23,289 nucleotides of DNA, from assembly GCA_017652345.1 (NCBI GenBank), contig JAGCBE010000271.1, positions 1 to 23,289 on the forward strand, read 5' to 3'. Origin of the DNA: Methanobrevibacter sp. (lineage in GTDB: Archaea; Methanobacteriota; Methanobacteria; Methanobacteriales; Methanobacteriaceae). This document shows, piece after piece, positions 1 to 7,240 of this stretch (positions are counted from its first letter, which is position 1; each line of letters begins with the position of its first letter). The position numbers were made by a program, and so were the translations under genes. The notes beneath the pieces were generated by a model. That model searched no databases. It saw only the letters and a program-made list of their open reading frames with translations, and was not told where the DNA came from.

Positions 1-1200
1 AAATGAGATACATGAGCAACATGAGCAGCTGCAACTGTTAGTGTATGAACTACAACTACATTAGATGCTTGATGTTGTGCAACTGTTAGCAACAGCTGAA
101 CAAGTAGTGCAGCAGTATTCAACTTTGGTATTCCAAAGTGAGATAAAGGAGATACTTGAGCAACATGATGCACATGACCTGCTTGAAACTGAATAGCTTG
201 TGTAACTTCTACAAAAGCCTGAAAGATAACAACAGTAGATATTACTTGCACAAATGGATGTAGCTATTGCTTTGATGTTTCCGATGGAGAAGATGGACAA
301 GGAAGTTGAGATATGCTTAAATGTGTATATGATCCTAATAATATAAATGCTGATGCATTTAATTATTGCAACTTTACCAATACCCCAACAATTCCTACTG
401 ATAACTGCCAATTAGCAAATAGTTGTGGTTATACTACTTGCACATGAACATTAACTTCTTCAAATATAAGTAATGTTATTTATGGTAGTTCGTGGAGTGG
501 AGTTGTAACAGATGCACCATCTAAGAAAGTCATGTATGATAAATTAAAAACTATTGATGCCATAATACCAAGTGCTGCAACTTGTTCAAATCAATTAGCA
601 GATAAAGACTATGTAAATGATTCTATTAACTCTGTAACAGCATACTATATAACAAAAAATGCTGCATGAGACCAATTTGCTACTTATGCAGAATTGGCAG
701 CTGCTACAACATTCTACTCTTGATGAGTAGCAAGAGTTCCCACAAAGAATGACTACACAATAGTATTAGATGATGAAAATCATGGTGATGAAGTAACAAG
801 ATACATTTACAATAGTGGTTGGGAATACCAATACTCGATTAACGAATCTCCAATGACACAAGCTCAGCTTGATGCTTTGAACTCTTGAATTACTGCTGCT
901 AAAGTTAGTGCTTATGATACAATACCAATAATTACAAATAACTGTCAGCTTTCTAACTGATGTTGATATACTACCTGCACAGGAACATTAAGCTCTTGTG
1001 CTGATGTTATAACAGCCTTATGATATACTCCTTATAATAGCACAAACCCAAGTTGATACACTACTTGCACTTGAACAGTAGTTGCAGCAGATTTAACAGT
1101 AGTGAGTGGAGATAGTGGAACTACATATACCCTTAAGGTAAGTAATACAGCACCATGAGCATGAACTCCTAATACAACGATTACATTTGTTACAGCTTAA
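1..1200 (+). CDS. Tail fibre with collagen-like and Cys-rich repeats (5' partial)
   Basis: Reading frame 1 is open from the window edge to TAA at 1198-1200 (399 codons) if TGA is glycine; it holds about 26 in-frame TGA. Near the start are collagen-type Gly-X-Y runs (KGDTGATG, then FNFGIPKGDKGDTGATG followed by CTGPAGNG), a hallmark of phage tail fibres. Downstream are repeats NCQLANSCGYTTCTGT and NCQLSNGCGYTTCTGT, a shorter SGYTTCTGT copy, and the tail-fibre motif ALGYTPYN at about residues 339-346. Nearly all triplet glycines are TGA. The middle (DYTIVLDDENHGDEVTRYIYNSGWEYQYS) resembles a fibre connector domain. It is probably a receptor-binding or side fibre protein acting at the virion surface. 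Cysteine content is unusually high for a phage fibre. The real start lies outside the window. Confidence 0.88.
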
Positions 1201-1233
1201 ATAAATCAGACTTTTATTTCAGAATTTACTACT

Positions 1234-2133
1234 ATGGGAGTAAGTATAGGGACAGCAGGTATAACTTGTGCTTATGTAGGTAGTTCTCCTTTGAGTGCTA
1301 TCTATGTTTGAGATACAAAAGTTCGACCAACGATAACAGAAGCTATTATAGATTGGATGCTTATTTGATGAGGTTGAAGCTGATGAAGAAGTAGATGTAG
1401 AGGATGAGGATGAGGTTGAGCTTGATGATTTTTATATTGTCAATGAGATACATTACTTACCTGAAGTTATGCTGTAACAATATGAGCAGGAGGTAAAGGA
1501 TGTGTTACTTGGTGTTGTGGAACTTGTGGAAGCTGATGAAATAGCACCTTTAATAGCATAGTAGCATACTGAGGATGAGGATGAGGATGAATGATGTGAG
1601 TTAATACAACTTGTAACTGAGATTGTTGAGGTTCGTGAGGTGGAACTGGTTGTGGTGGGGTGCCTGGTTGCGGTTGTGATTGACAATGAAATAGAGGTGG
1701 ATTAGGTAATGCAAGAGGTGGAGGATGATGATGAGGAATAGGTTGATATTGAGGAATTGCGGCAAGTTCTACAGGTTATCGTGGATGATGTGGATGAGAT
1801 GGGTGCTGTTTAGATATTTCAGGAACATCAGTATGGTATGCCTCATGATGATGAGGAGGGGGATGCTGTGGTGGTTTGTCTTGTGGTTGATGAGAAGGGG
1901 GTTGATATAGAACAGAATGATGTTCTGCTACTTGTTATGGAAGCTGAGGTGGATGAGGATGATGCACAGGATGCTGTAGCTGTTGTATGAAATGAGGAGA
2001 TGGATGCCAATGAGTATTTATAGCAAGATACCCTAAGACATGCTGATATAACATCACCTGAGGGACTAAATACGAATGTAACTGATACTGCATACATTGC
2101 TTTACTTCAGATTGAACATTGACAGTAAACTAA
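1234..2133 (+). CDS. Glycine-rich tail protein (about 299 aa, ~49 in-frame TGA)
   Basis: This frame-1 gene follows the fibre gene by 33 bases and ends at TAA 2131-2133. It is the most TGA-dense gene here: about 49 of about 102 glycine codons are TGA. The protein starts MGVSIGTAGITCAYVG, has AIYVGDTKVRP, then a large Gly-rich body with YAVTIGAGGKG, runs of 6-7 glycines, and a conserved end GVFIARYP...NITGGTKYE...FTSDGTLTVN. That layout matches the glycine-rich domain of phage tail adhesins, where Gly-rich stretches form a polyglycine sandwich and the GVVIIRY-GGT-FTSSGTF strands end the domain. About 30 cysteines (10 percent) are notable. ATG 1234 is the first ATG after the upstream stop; an ATA start at 1201 is also possible. 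Under the standard code this gene would be missed. Confidence 0.87.
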
Positions 2134-2162
2134 TTCAGCTTTATATTCTAACTTAATATATC

Positions 2163-2201
2163 ATGCCTTGTGGTAAAAAATGAGGTTGAAAAAAGAAGTA
2201 G
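2163..2201 (+). CDS. Tiny Lys/Gly peptide MPCGKKGGGKKK
   Basis: A 12-codon frame starts at ATG 2163 and ends at TAG 2199-2201, with two TGA read as Gly, giving MPCGKKGGGKKK. It lies between the Gly-rich tail gene and its terminator, so it would be the last reading frame of the late transcript. Tiny basic Cys/Gly/Lys peptides of this style occur in many phages at the end of structural operons, but that comparison is from general memory. It may be chance; the composition (no residue other than M, P, C, G, K) is the only support. Confidence 0.35.
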
Positions 2202-2228
2202 AATCTATAATTAAAAACTACTTCGTAT

Positions 2229-2252
2229 AAGGGGACAAACATGTCCCTTTTT
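2229..2252 (+). terminator. Intrinsic terminator after tail genes
   Basis: GGGACA (2232-2237) pairs with TGTCCC (2242-2247) around loop AACA, extended by a G-T and two A-T pairs, and is followed by a run of five T. It ends the late (tail) transcript before the integrase promoters. Confidence 0.85.
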
Positions 2253-2259
2253 AATATAC

Positions 2260-2287
2260 TTGACATTTACACAAAAATATTTATATT
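2260..2287 (+). promoter_or_regulatory. Promoter 1 for integrase (TTGACA-N16-TATATT)
   Basis: A consensus -35 TTGACA (2260-2265) and -10 TATATT (2282-2287) are separated by 16 bases, directly after the late terminator and about 50 bases before the integrase start. It is one of the best sigma70-type matches in the window. Confidence 0.7.
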
Positions 2288-2296
2288 CACATGCAG

Positions 2297-2324
2297 TTGA
2301 CATAAGCTTATAGAATACTACACT
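2297..2324 (+). promoter_or_regulatory. Possible promoter 2 for integrase (TTGACA-N16-TACACT)
   Basis: A second TTGACA (2297-2302) has a weaker -10 TACACT (2319-2324) at the same 16-base spacing, 37 bases after the first. Start from this promoter would give an almost leaderless message, since the integrase ATG is at 2337 or 2349. Confidence 0.45.
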
Positions 2325-2336
2325 TTTTATCTGCTT

Positions 2337-3302
2337 ATGTTTTTAGTAATGGAAAAATTTTCAGATATACTTTGTAGGCGGTGCGATTATGAAAAAGAGG
2401 TTAAAAACCATAATTCATGGAAATACAGATACCACCTTATACATTGCTTTGGCAAGTGGTTAGCCGCAACTAAAGGTAGGTTTGTTATTGAGGAAGTAGA
2501 GCTTGCAGACATAATAAACTATTTAGTGTCTTATAAGACAACACCAATTAAAACAAAATGCAACCAAAAGGGGAAGTTTCCTAGTAGGAATGCTGAGTAT
2601 AATGTTTTATGCTCAATAAGGACTTTTTTTAAGTTTTGCTGCATAATAGGGCTAAAGCTAAAGTTTAATTGGGAGCAGATACCATTATTTAAGCAGGATG
2701 AGGCCAAAAGAGAGCCTATGAGCGAGGCCGACTACGGTCTACTGCATGCAGCCATTAGGCAATTTTCTAAAACAAAGGAAATAAGGCTTAGGGATGAGCT
2801 AATGATAGAGATACCACGAGAAACTGGCCTTAGGAGGACTGAGATAACAAGGCTTAGGTTTAGTGATTTTCACAATGCAAATAGGCAATGCAGGGTGTTA
2901 GTAAAGGGTAATAGGTATGAGGCTGTGTTTTACTCTGAAAGGCTACAAAAAAAGGTGCTGCAGTATGAGCAACTGTTAAATGAGAAGTATAAATACCTTG
3001 ACATTGAATATTTGTTTATTTGCTTAGGGCAAAAAGATAAGGGCAAAATAATGACCAATGATCTACTGGGGCATAACTTTAGGAAACTTGTTAAAAAAAT
3101 GGTTAAACATGGCCTTATACCACCTACTAAAAGGCTTACCTTACACATGGAAAGGCACAGCTTTGCAATGAGGTGTGTATATAGTGGCCTATCACAGCAG
3201 GCTACAACACAGCTTATGAGGCACAAAGACCCTAAAATAACACTGCACTATTACCACATGAATGATACATGGTTGCTAAACCAATATGATTTGATAAAAT
3301 AA
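2337..3302 (+). CDS. int: Tyrosine recombinase / phage integrase
   Basis: This is a 321-aa tyrosine-family site-specific recombinase, which would integrate the phage genome at attP/attB. The N-terminal SAM-like core-binding part spans roughly residues 5-115. The catalytic part shows the first Arg in ETGLRRTEI (R166), H-x-x-R in LTLHMERHSF (near residue 270), the second His in LMRHKDPKIT and the nucleophile Tyr in TLHYYHM near the C-terminus, so the full R-H-R-H-Y set is present. Size is typical for XerC/D-like phage integrases. Its 12 glycines are all GGN with no TGA, unlike most genes here, so the gene would be read the same under the standard code. ATG 2349 (MEKFSDIL) is an equally good start. 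It stands alone between a promoter pair and a long leader. No excisionase is recognised next to it. Confidence 0.92.
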   Translation: MFLVMEKFSDILCRRCDYEKEVKNHNSWKYRYHLIHCFGKWLAATKGRFVIEEVELADIINYLVSYKTTPIKTKCNQKGKFPSRNAEYNVLCSIRTFFKFCCIIGLKLKFNWEQIPLFKQDEAKREPMSEADYGLLHAAIRQFSKTKEIRLRDELMIEIPRETGLRRTEITRLRFSDFHNANRQCRVLVKGNRYEAVFYSERLQKKVLQYEQLLNEKYKYLDIEYLFICLGQKDKGKIMTNDLLGHNFRKLVKKMVKHGLIPPTKRLTLHMERHSFAMRCVYSGLSQQATTQLMRHKDPKITLHYYHMNDTWLLNQYDLIK

Positions 3303-3412
3303 ATCACAAAAAATATATATTTTTTACAAAAGGCAAGGAGTTTTTTTATAGCATGATTAAAAACACTAATTGTCAACTATATTTCCGCAAGAGCAAAAAA
3401 GTGCCTAAAAAT

Positions 3413-3440
3413 TTGATTTTTTAGTCAATTTTATTATCAT
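3413..3440 (+). promoter_or_regulatory. Early promoter (TTGATT-N16-TATCAT)
   Basis: TTGATT (3413-3418) and TATCAT (3435-3440) are 16 bases apart. The same elements, extended to TTGATTTTTT and TATCATAGA with identical spacing, recur at 9866-9896, which supports a shared promoter class. Transcription would pass through the leader hairpins into the replication operon. Confidence 0.5.
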
Positions 3441-3612
3441 AGATTTTAGTTAAGTTGGAGGGTGCAATAAAAAGTCTGATTTAGCAAAAAATATCCGACA
3501 TTTTTATAGACACCCTAGTATCTAAAGGTTCTACCAATTCTGTAGTAGCTTATGTCAAATAGATACGACCAGGCTTAACTGGCCGCTCAAACACATCTGC
3601 TTTTAACTCAAA

Positions 3613-3656
3613 AAAACTAGGATGTTGTAACTGAGCGACTTACAACATCTTAGTTT
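3613..3656 (+). repeat. Long inverted repeat / hairpin (about 17 bp stem, 9-base loop)
   Basis: The arm at 3613-3630 (core ACTAGGATGTTGTAA) pairs with 3640-3656 (core TTACAACATCTTAGT), with one G-T wobble, around the loop CTGAGCGAC. It is far longer than the terminators here and lacks a T-run. It may be a leader RNA structure, a regulator site or part of the attachment region. Confidence 0.75.
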
Positions 3657-3678
3657 GTCTGGGTTGAGAGTGTGTAAG

Positions 3679-3710
3679 ATTCAGACTTACTAAGAGTCTG
3701 AATTTTATTT
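3679..3710 (+). terminator. Intrinsic terminator-like hairpin before the early operon
   Basis: ATTCAGACT (3679-3687) pairs perfectly with AGTCTGAAT (3695-3703), followed by TTTATTT. It sits 16-40 bases before the first early gene, so it either ends a small leader RNA or acts as an attenuator that must be passed for early expression. Confidence 0.72.
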
Positions 3711-3725
3711 TACCTTTACATGCAC

Positions 3726-3890
3726 ATGACCACTAAAGGCATAATTACAATAGTTGTTATGGTTTTGCTAGCGAACCTTACACCTGCAGGGCTATATGTA
3801 TTTATTGTCCCTTTTATAGTGGCTTGCATGTGAGGTAGTAAAGTTTGGCAATTTTATATTGATTATCTCTTTAAGCATGGCAAGAGATAG
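3726..3890 (+). CDS. Small membrane protein, unknown function
   Basis: This 54-aa frame (ATG 3726, TAG 3888-3890, one TGA as Gly) encodes a hydrophobic protein. Residues about 5-17 (GIITIVVMVLLAN) and 20-36 (PAGLYVFIVPFIVACMG) look like two short membrane segments separated by NLTP, followed by a basic tail ending in KHGKR. It overlaps the next gene by 14 bases, so the two are probably translationally coupled. It is not recognised; a small inner-membrane or holin-like protein is possible, but position at the head of the replication operon does not favour lysis. Confidence 0.65.
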
Positions 3891-4587
3891 ATTTCAGTTT
3901 TTAAGATCCTATGCAGATGTTATTTTTAAAGTAGCAGAGGCTGATGAACAGTTGGCCAAAGATTTAGCTTATAAAATAGTATGCTACTGAATAAATGGCA
4001 CTGCAGTAGACTCAGGTAACCCTATACTAGAATGACTATTTGTGCAAATAAAAATCATGCTAGACAAAGGGTTAGCCATAAGTGATGCCAACATTGCTAA
4101 TGGTAAAATGGGTTGAAGGCCAAAGAAAAACTGGGAAAACTTACAAAAACCGAATCAAAAGCCAACCGAAAGCGAGGCAAAAGCGAAAAAAAGCAAAATA
4201 GAAAATATAAAAGATAAAAGAGATAATATCTTATCAGATATTACAGCAACAAAAGTTGCTGAGTATTGAAACCAAGAGGTAAATAAATGCTTAGAGCTTA
4301 TAAGCAACTATAATGGTGGTTTAATAGACTGAACTAAACAAAACCAAAGGAGGTATGCAAAGCTATTAGTTGATAAGCTTAATAAGCTTGACAGCATAAA
4401 AGCAGGTAAGTTTACATGGTATGGCACATTGGAAATTATTTTAAAGGTAATTTCACAAAACAAATACTATGCTAGCAAAATAACTTCACCTGAAAACATT
4501 TATAGAAACCTATCAGTGCTAATGCAGCAATGCAAAGCTGATATAGGTAAGGCAAATGCAGGTTCTACCGTTTTACAAACAATTTAA
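3877..4587 (+). CDS. DUF6291-like phage replication protein
   Basis: This 236-aa protein (five TGA as Gly) begins FQFLRSYADVIFKVAEADEQ and continues CYGINGT...LEGLFVQIKIMLDKG and NGKMGGRPKKN. That matches the N-terminal DUF6291 pattern seen in phage replication or helicase-loader-type proteins, where NGKKGGRPKK ends the domain. A charged linker (PNQKPTESEAKAKKSKIEN) follows, and the C-terminal part (about 130-236) ends with KITSPENIYRNLSVLMQQC, similar in style to DnaD/primosome-type tails. TGA as Gly is needed for the GGRPKK motif. It likely helps load the replication machinery at the phage origin; the exact role is inferred from position in front of the ERF annealing gene. Confidence 0.75.
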
Positions 4588-4592
4588 TAAGC

Positions 4593-4913
4593 ATGAACAA
4601 CTTACAAGTTTATAAGGAGCTAACCTTTATTGAGTGTTATGACTGAGATGTAAAAACCATTACAGCTAGTTTAGATACAGTATCAAAACTTTTACAGGAT
4701 CAACAATTCTTAAACTTAGGTAATGAGCTTATCAATAAGTCAAACATTAAAAGGGTTTTCACTAAGGAGTTAAACGATGTTGATAAGGTTGTTTACTCGG
4801 TTACTGACAAAACCGTAAGGAGTCAGTTGCAGGCTGAGATAGACAAAAGAATTAAAGACGGCCTAAGAGTTAATGTTGATATTGTCCAAAATTTATTAGC
4901 TAAGTATCAATAA
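4593..4913 (+). CDS. Hypothetical protein (106 aa)
   Basis: The gene starts five bases after the replication gene and ends at TAA 4911-4913. One TGA (FIECYDGDVK) is read as Gly. The protein is mostly helical and charged, with no motif I recognise. Its place between a replication protein and the ERF annealing gene suggests a role in DNA replication or recombination, but nothing in the sequence shows it directly. Confidence 0.72.
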
Positions 4914-4914
4914 A

Positions 4915-5088
4915 ATGACACTAAAGGAAATTGAAAAACGAGAAAACAAGCCATTATTTAAGATTTTCCTAAGGAGAATTGGCTTTAAAAACTTTGATGA
5001 GTATTTTGATTTTTTTGGCAACGATATTGACAAAAGGTCAGAGGCCGTAAGGCGATTTTTAAAAACCTACCCTAATTTATCTAAATAA
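4915..5088 (+). CDS. Small hypothetical protein (57 aa)
   Basis: The start ATG lies one base after the previous stop, and the frame ends at TAA 5086-5088. The protein is basic and aromatic (PLFKIFLRRIGFKNFDEYFDFFGND), with only two glycines and no TGA. No family is recognised. The tight spacing on both sides (1 and 12 bases) supports it as a true operon gene. Confidence 0.7.
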   Translation: MTLKEIEKRENKPLFKIFLRRIGFKNFDEYFDFFGNDIDKRSEAVRRFLKTYPNLSK

Positions 5089-5100
5089 TTACTACTACTA

Positions 5101-5706
5101 ATGAAAAACATTATTGCTAGCTTGGCAAAAGCTAAACAAAAAATTGCCACAATTAAAGTAAGCAAAGAGTGAAGTAATGACTTTAGCCATTATGAATATT
5201 TTACACCTGAACAGGTAAATAAAATAGTGCAAAGTGTTTGTGATGAGTTTAAGCTACTTACAAAGTTTGATTTAAAAAGAAACGAGTTTGGTGTTTACTG
5301 AACACTAACAGTTTATGATATTGAGAGTGGAGAAAATATTGTTTTTGAGTGATCTACAGCAATACCTGAGATTAAAGCAACTAATGTTGCACAGCAAATT
5401 GGTGGTTGTATGACTTATACTGAAAGATACTTAAAAATGACAGCTTTTGGTATTACAGACAATAGCTTAGATTTTGATACAACTGAAAACACTAAAAAGG
5501 TTGCTGCAGCTAAAACTGAGCAAAAGACTTTTGCACCAAATGATTTACCACGATTTAACAAGGAAGAGTTAAAAACACTTAAAAGCAATGTGGACTGGGT
5601 AAAGTGATTTGACAGTTCTAATGCTTTAATCGAAAGCATATCAACAAAGTATAGAATTAGTAATGCTATGAAACAAGAGATAGCTGATGTCCGAGCTGCA
5701 CTTTAG
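5101..5706 (+). CDS. erf: ERF-family single-strand DNA annealing protein
   Basis: This 201-aa protein fits the ERF recombinase family, which anneals complementary single strands in phage recombination and genome circularisation. Diagnostic stretches are YEYFTPEQVNKIVQ (about 36-49), YGTLTVYDIESGE, then QQIGGCMTYTERYLKMTAFG and ITDNSLDFDT (about 100-127), the GS-x-TYARRY-like core of ERF. Four TGA are read as Gly, one near the end in WVKGFDSS. The C-terminal part (LPRFNKEELKTLKSN onward) is a usual ERF linker and tail. The start ATG 5101 follows the upstream stop by 12 bases. A terminator hairpin overlaps the 3' end of the gene. Confidence 0.87.
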
Positions 5707-5721
5707 TAGTCGGACATTTTT
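5687..5721 (+). terminator. Terminator overlapping the end of erf
   Basis: ATGTCCGA (5687-5694) and TCGGACAT (5710-5717) form an 8-bp perfect stem, followed by TTTTATTT. The left arm lies within the last codons of the ERF gene, the right arm after its TAG. Confidence 0.75.
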
Positions 5722-5741
5722 ATTTAAAGTAATTTGCAAGC

Positions 5742-6137
5742 ATGAAAAACATACAAGATTTATTAGACAGGTTTGAGGCTTTTAAGCTAAAAGGGCTGCA
5801 ACTTAATGAGCAAGACTTACACGATCGACTAAGCTTGTGGGATGATATTAACGATGCAGTTATAGAGCTTGAAAGTAAATTCCTGGAGGGTGATGCAACA
5901 TACGATAGGGACTATGGGCTAAGGCTAATTGAGCTAAAGGAAATAAAGGACAGCGAGGGTAAAAAAAGATACACCGATGCAACGGCTAAGGCCATGTGCG
6001 ATAATGAGTTTTTTGATAGGTATTTGGACTTAATAGTTATTAAGGAAACTTACAAAAGGCTTATGAAAAAAGCAGAGCTTATAGAGCCATATACAAATGT
6101 TGTAAAGTTACATATTAGGAAAGATTTTAGCATTTAA
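5742..6137 (+). CDS. Hypothetical helical protein downstream of ERF (131 aa)
   Basis: ATG 5742 to TAA 6135-6137, no TGA. The protein is acidic, helical and rich in Leu, Lys, Asp and Glu (LLDRFEAFKLKGLQL, IELESKFLEGDATYDRDYG, KEIKDSEGKKRYTDATAKAM). The pattern of a helical bundle with 'YTDATAKA...EFFDRYLDL...IEPYTNVVKL' is like small proteins often encoded beside phage ERF or RecT genes, but I cannot name a family. A role alongside annealing or recombination is inferred only from position. Confidence 0.75.
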   Translation: MKNIQDLLDRFEAFKLKGLQLNEQDLHDRLSLWDDINDAVIELESKFLEGDATYDRDYGLRLIELKEIKDSEGKKRYTDATAKAMCDNEFFDRYLDLIVIKETYKRLMKKAELIEPYTNVVKLHIRKDFSI

Positions 6138-6148
6138 TAGTTATTAAC

Positions 6149-6340
6149 ATGCAAGATATAGAGTTTAAAACCTTAATTGAGAGGTTAAAGGACAAATGAT
6201 ACTACATAATAAGGACTGATGATGGTGACAGGTATTACTGGGAAGTATATGCAGCAGACCAACTGGTTTGTATTGCCACCAGCAGCGAGGAGGCCTATAT
6301 GAAGTTATGAGAATTTGTTGAAAATGATTTAGCTGAGTAA
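6149..6340 (+). CDS. Small hypothetical protein (63 aa)
   Basis: The frame starts at ATG 6149 after the leader TAGTTATTAAC and ends at TAA 6338-6340, with two TGA as Gly (KDKGYYIIRTDDGD and KLGEFVEND). It looks like a compact alpha-beta protein: YYIIRTDDGDRYYWEVYAAD is a likely beta hairpin. It is not recognised. Spacing of 11 and 10 bases to its neighbours fits the operon. Confidence 0.7.
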
Positions 6341-6350
6341 TTAAACAAAA

Positions 6351-6557
6351 ATGTCAGAGAACGAAAACAAAATAACATACAATGGCAACACCATAGATAA
6401 AGATAAGCTATTTGCCATGTGTTATGGAGAGCGAGATATAGCTAAGGTTGGTATTACCATGCTATTGGTAAAACACCTAAAGGTCAACCCTAAAGAGGCC
6501 TATCAAAGGGCCTTACAGCTTAAGGCTGAGCGAGAAGCTTTTTACTCTTTAATTTAG
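6351..6557 (+). CDS. Small hypothetical protein (68 aa)
   Basis: ATG 6351 to TAG 6555-6557, no TGA among its four glycines. The N-terminus (MSENENKITYNGNTIDKDKL) is polar and the rest helical (GITMLLVKHLKVNPKEAYQRALQLKAER). No family is recognised; it may be a small regulator or accessory protein. It is followed three bases later by the hydrolase gene. Confidence 0.7.
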   Translation: MSENENKITYNGNTIDKDKLFAMCYGERDIAKVGITMLLVKHLKVNPKEAYQRALQLKAEREAFYSLI

Positions 6558-6560
6558 CAA

Positions 6561-7214
6561 ATGGAACAAAAATTAAATAGTTATAAAACCTACAAAGACA
6601 ACTGACTTTATGTTGTTATATGAATGATAATTGCCTATGTGGCAATGTTACTACCACTATGTTGGTGAAACAATATGCAGGCAGAGAGTGAAACCGAAAC
6701 TGCAGGCACATGTGTTGTATGGCAACCAGGTATGCTTAACGAGAGTTGAGATGCACAGGTAATGCCACCTATAGATAAAGCAACACCACATGAAAGGTTT
6801 AAGGAAATGGCAGCAGCCTATGGGCTAAATGCTAGTGATATATGGCATGTGGAAAACCACTACTGAATAAAGGAGGGTGTTGTGCTATGTATAACTGTAG
6901 CCGAAACTTCATGAGGTAACAGATGATACGGTAATGCGAACATTGGCTCAGTGGGGTCAAACGATAGGTGAGACCGTCCTGTGTATGCATTACAGCAGGC
7001 TTGACTAGAGGCTATAGGTAAAACATTAACTAACAAGTATTTGTGAAAAAAACAAACACTTTGATGCCTAAGCAATGCAGGAAGTTGTATTGAGCAATAT
7101 GATAATGGTGCTAGGTATGCAACCAGCACAGGTAACTGGGAAAGGAACATGGTAGCCTGCTTATCTACAATTTATGGTCAGATAAATGCAAGTGAATTCA
7201 GTATCAGGAGATAG
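6561..7214 (+). CDS. Membrane-anchored lysozyme-like cell-wall hydrolase (endolysin candidate)
   Basis: This 217-aa protein has an N-terminal membrane segment (about residues 15-36, GLYVVIGMIIAYVAMLLPLC) and an outside domain. The domain shows VVLCITVAETSGGNRGYGN (candidate catalytic Glu in AETS), NIGSVGSNDRGD, LEAIGKTLTNKYLG, CLSNAGSC and GNWERNMVACLSTIYG. This pattern matches lysozyme/lytic-transglycosylase-like proteins found in Gracilibacteria-type cells and their phages, as far as I recall them; it would cut peptidoglycan. Eleven or so TGA are read as Gly, including the Gly after AETS and after NDR. The anchored form suggests a signal-anchor endolysin or a structural muralytic enzyme. 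It ends at TAG 7212-7214. Confidence 0.78.
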
Positions 7215-7240
7215 GGTTTACTTCATAATAACAAACAAAA

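Larger units (their letters stand above)
3303..3725 (+). other. Non-coding leader between integrase and replication genes
   Basis: This 420-base stretch holds no convincing gene; a 23-codon frame at 3353-3424 is weak. It contains a promoter (3413-3440), a GGGTG/CACCC pair (near 3462 and 3512), a short CCAG/CTGG hairpin near 3570, a long hairpin (3613-3656) and a terminator hairpin (3679-3703). It could be an untranslated leader or a small RNA, and it is also a plausible place for attP, although no core site can be identified without the host. Confidence 0.5.

Noticed and set aside
61..411. Reverse-strand frame of 116 codons
   Set aside because: It lies opposite the collagen-like fibre, whose forward frame has clear motifs; composition is Ser/Ile shadow-like.
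1725..1910. Short + strand frame in a second frame of the Gly-rich gene
   Set aside because: It is rich in Met/Trp/Arg from the other frame of TGA/GGA runs and has no protein-like pattern.
1453..2097. Open reverse-strand frames rich in Ser/Thr opposite the Gly-rich gene
   Set aside because: They are shadows: TCA, the complement of TGA, reads as Ser, so the recoded Gly-rich gene leaves the opposite strand open and low-complexity.
3616..3654. tRNA at the long hairpin
   Set aside because: The stem is too long and there are no D-arm, T-arm or acceptor parts.
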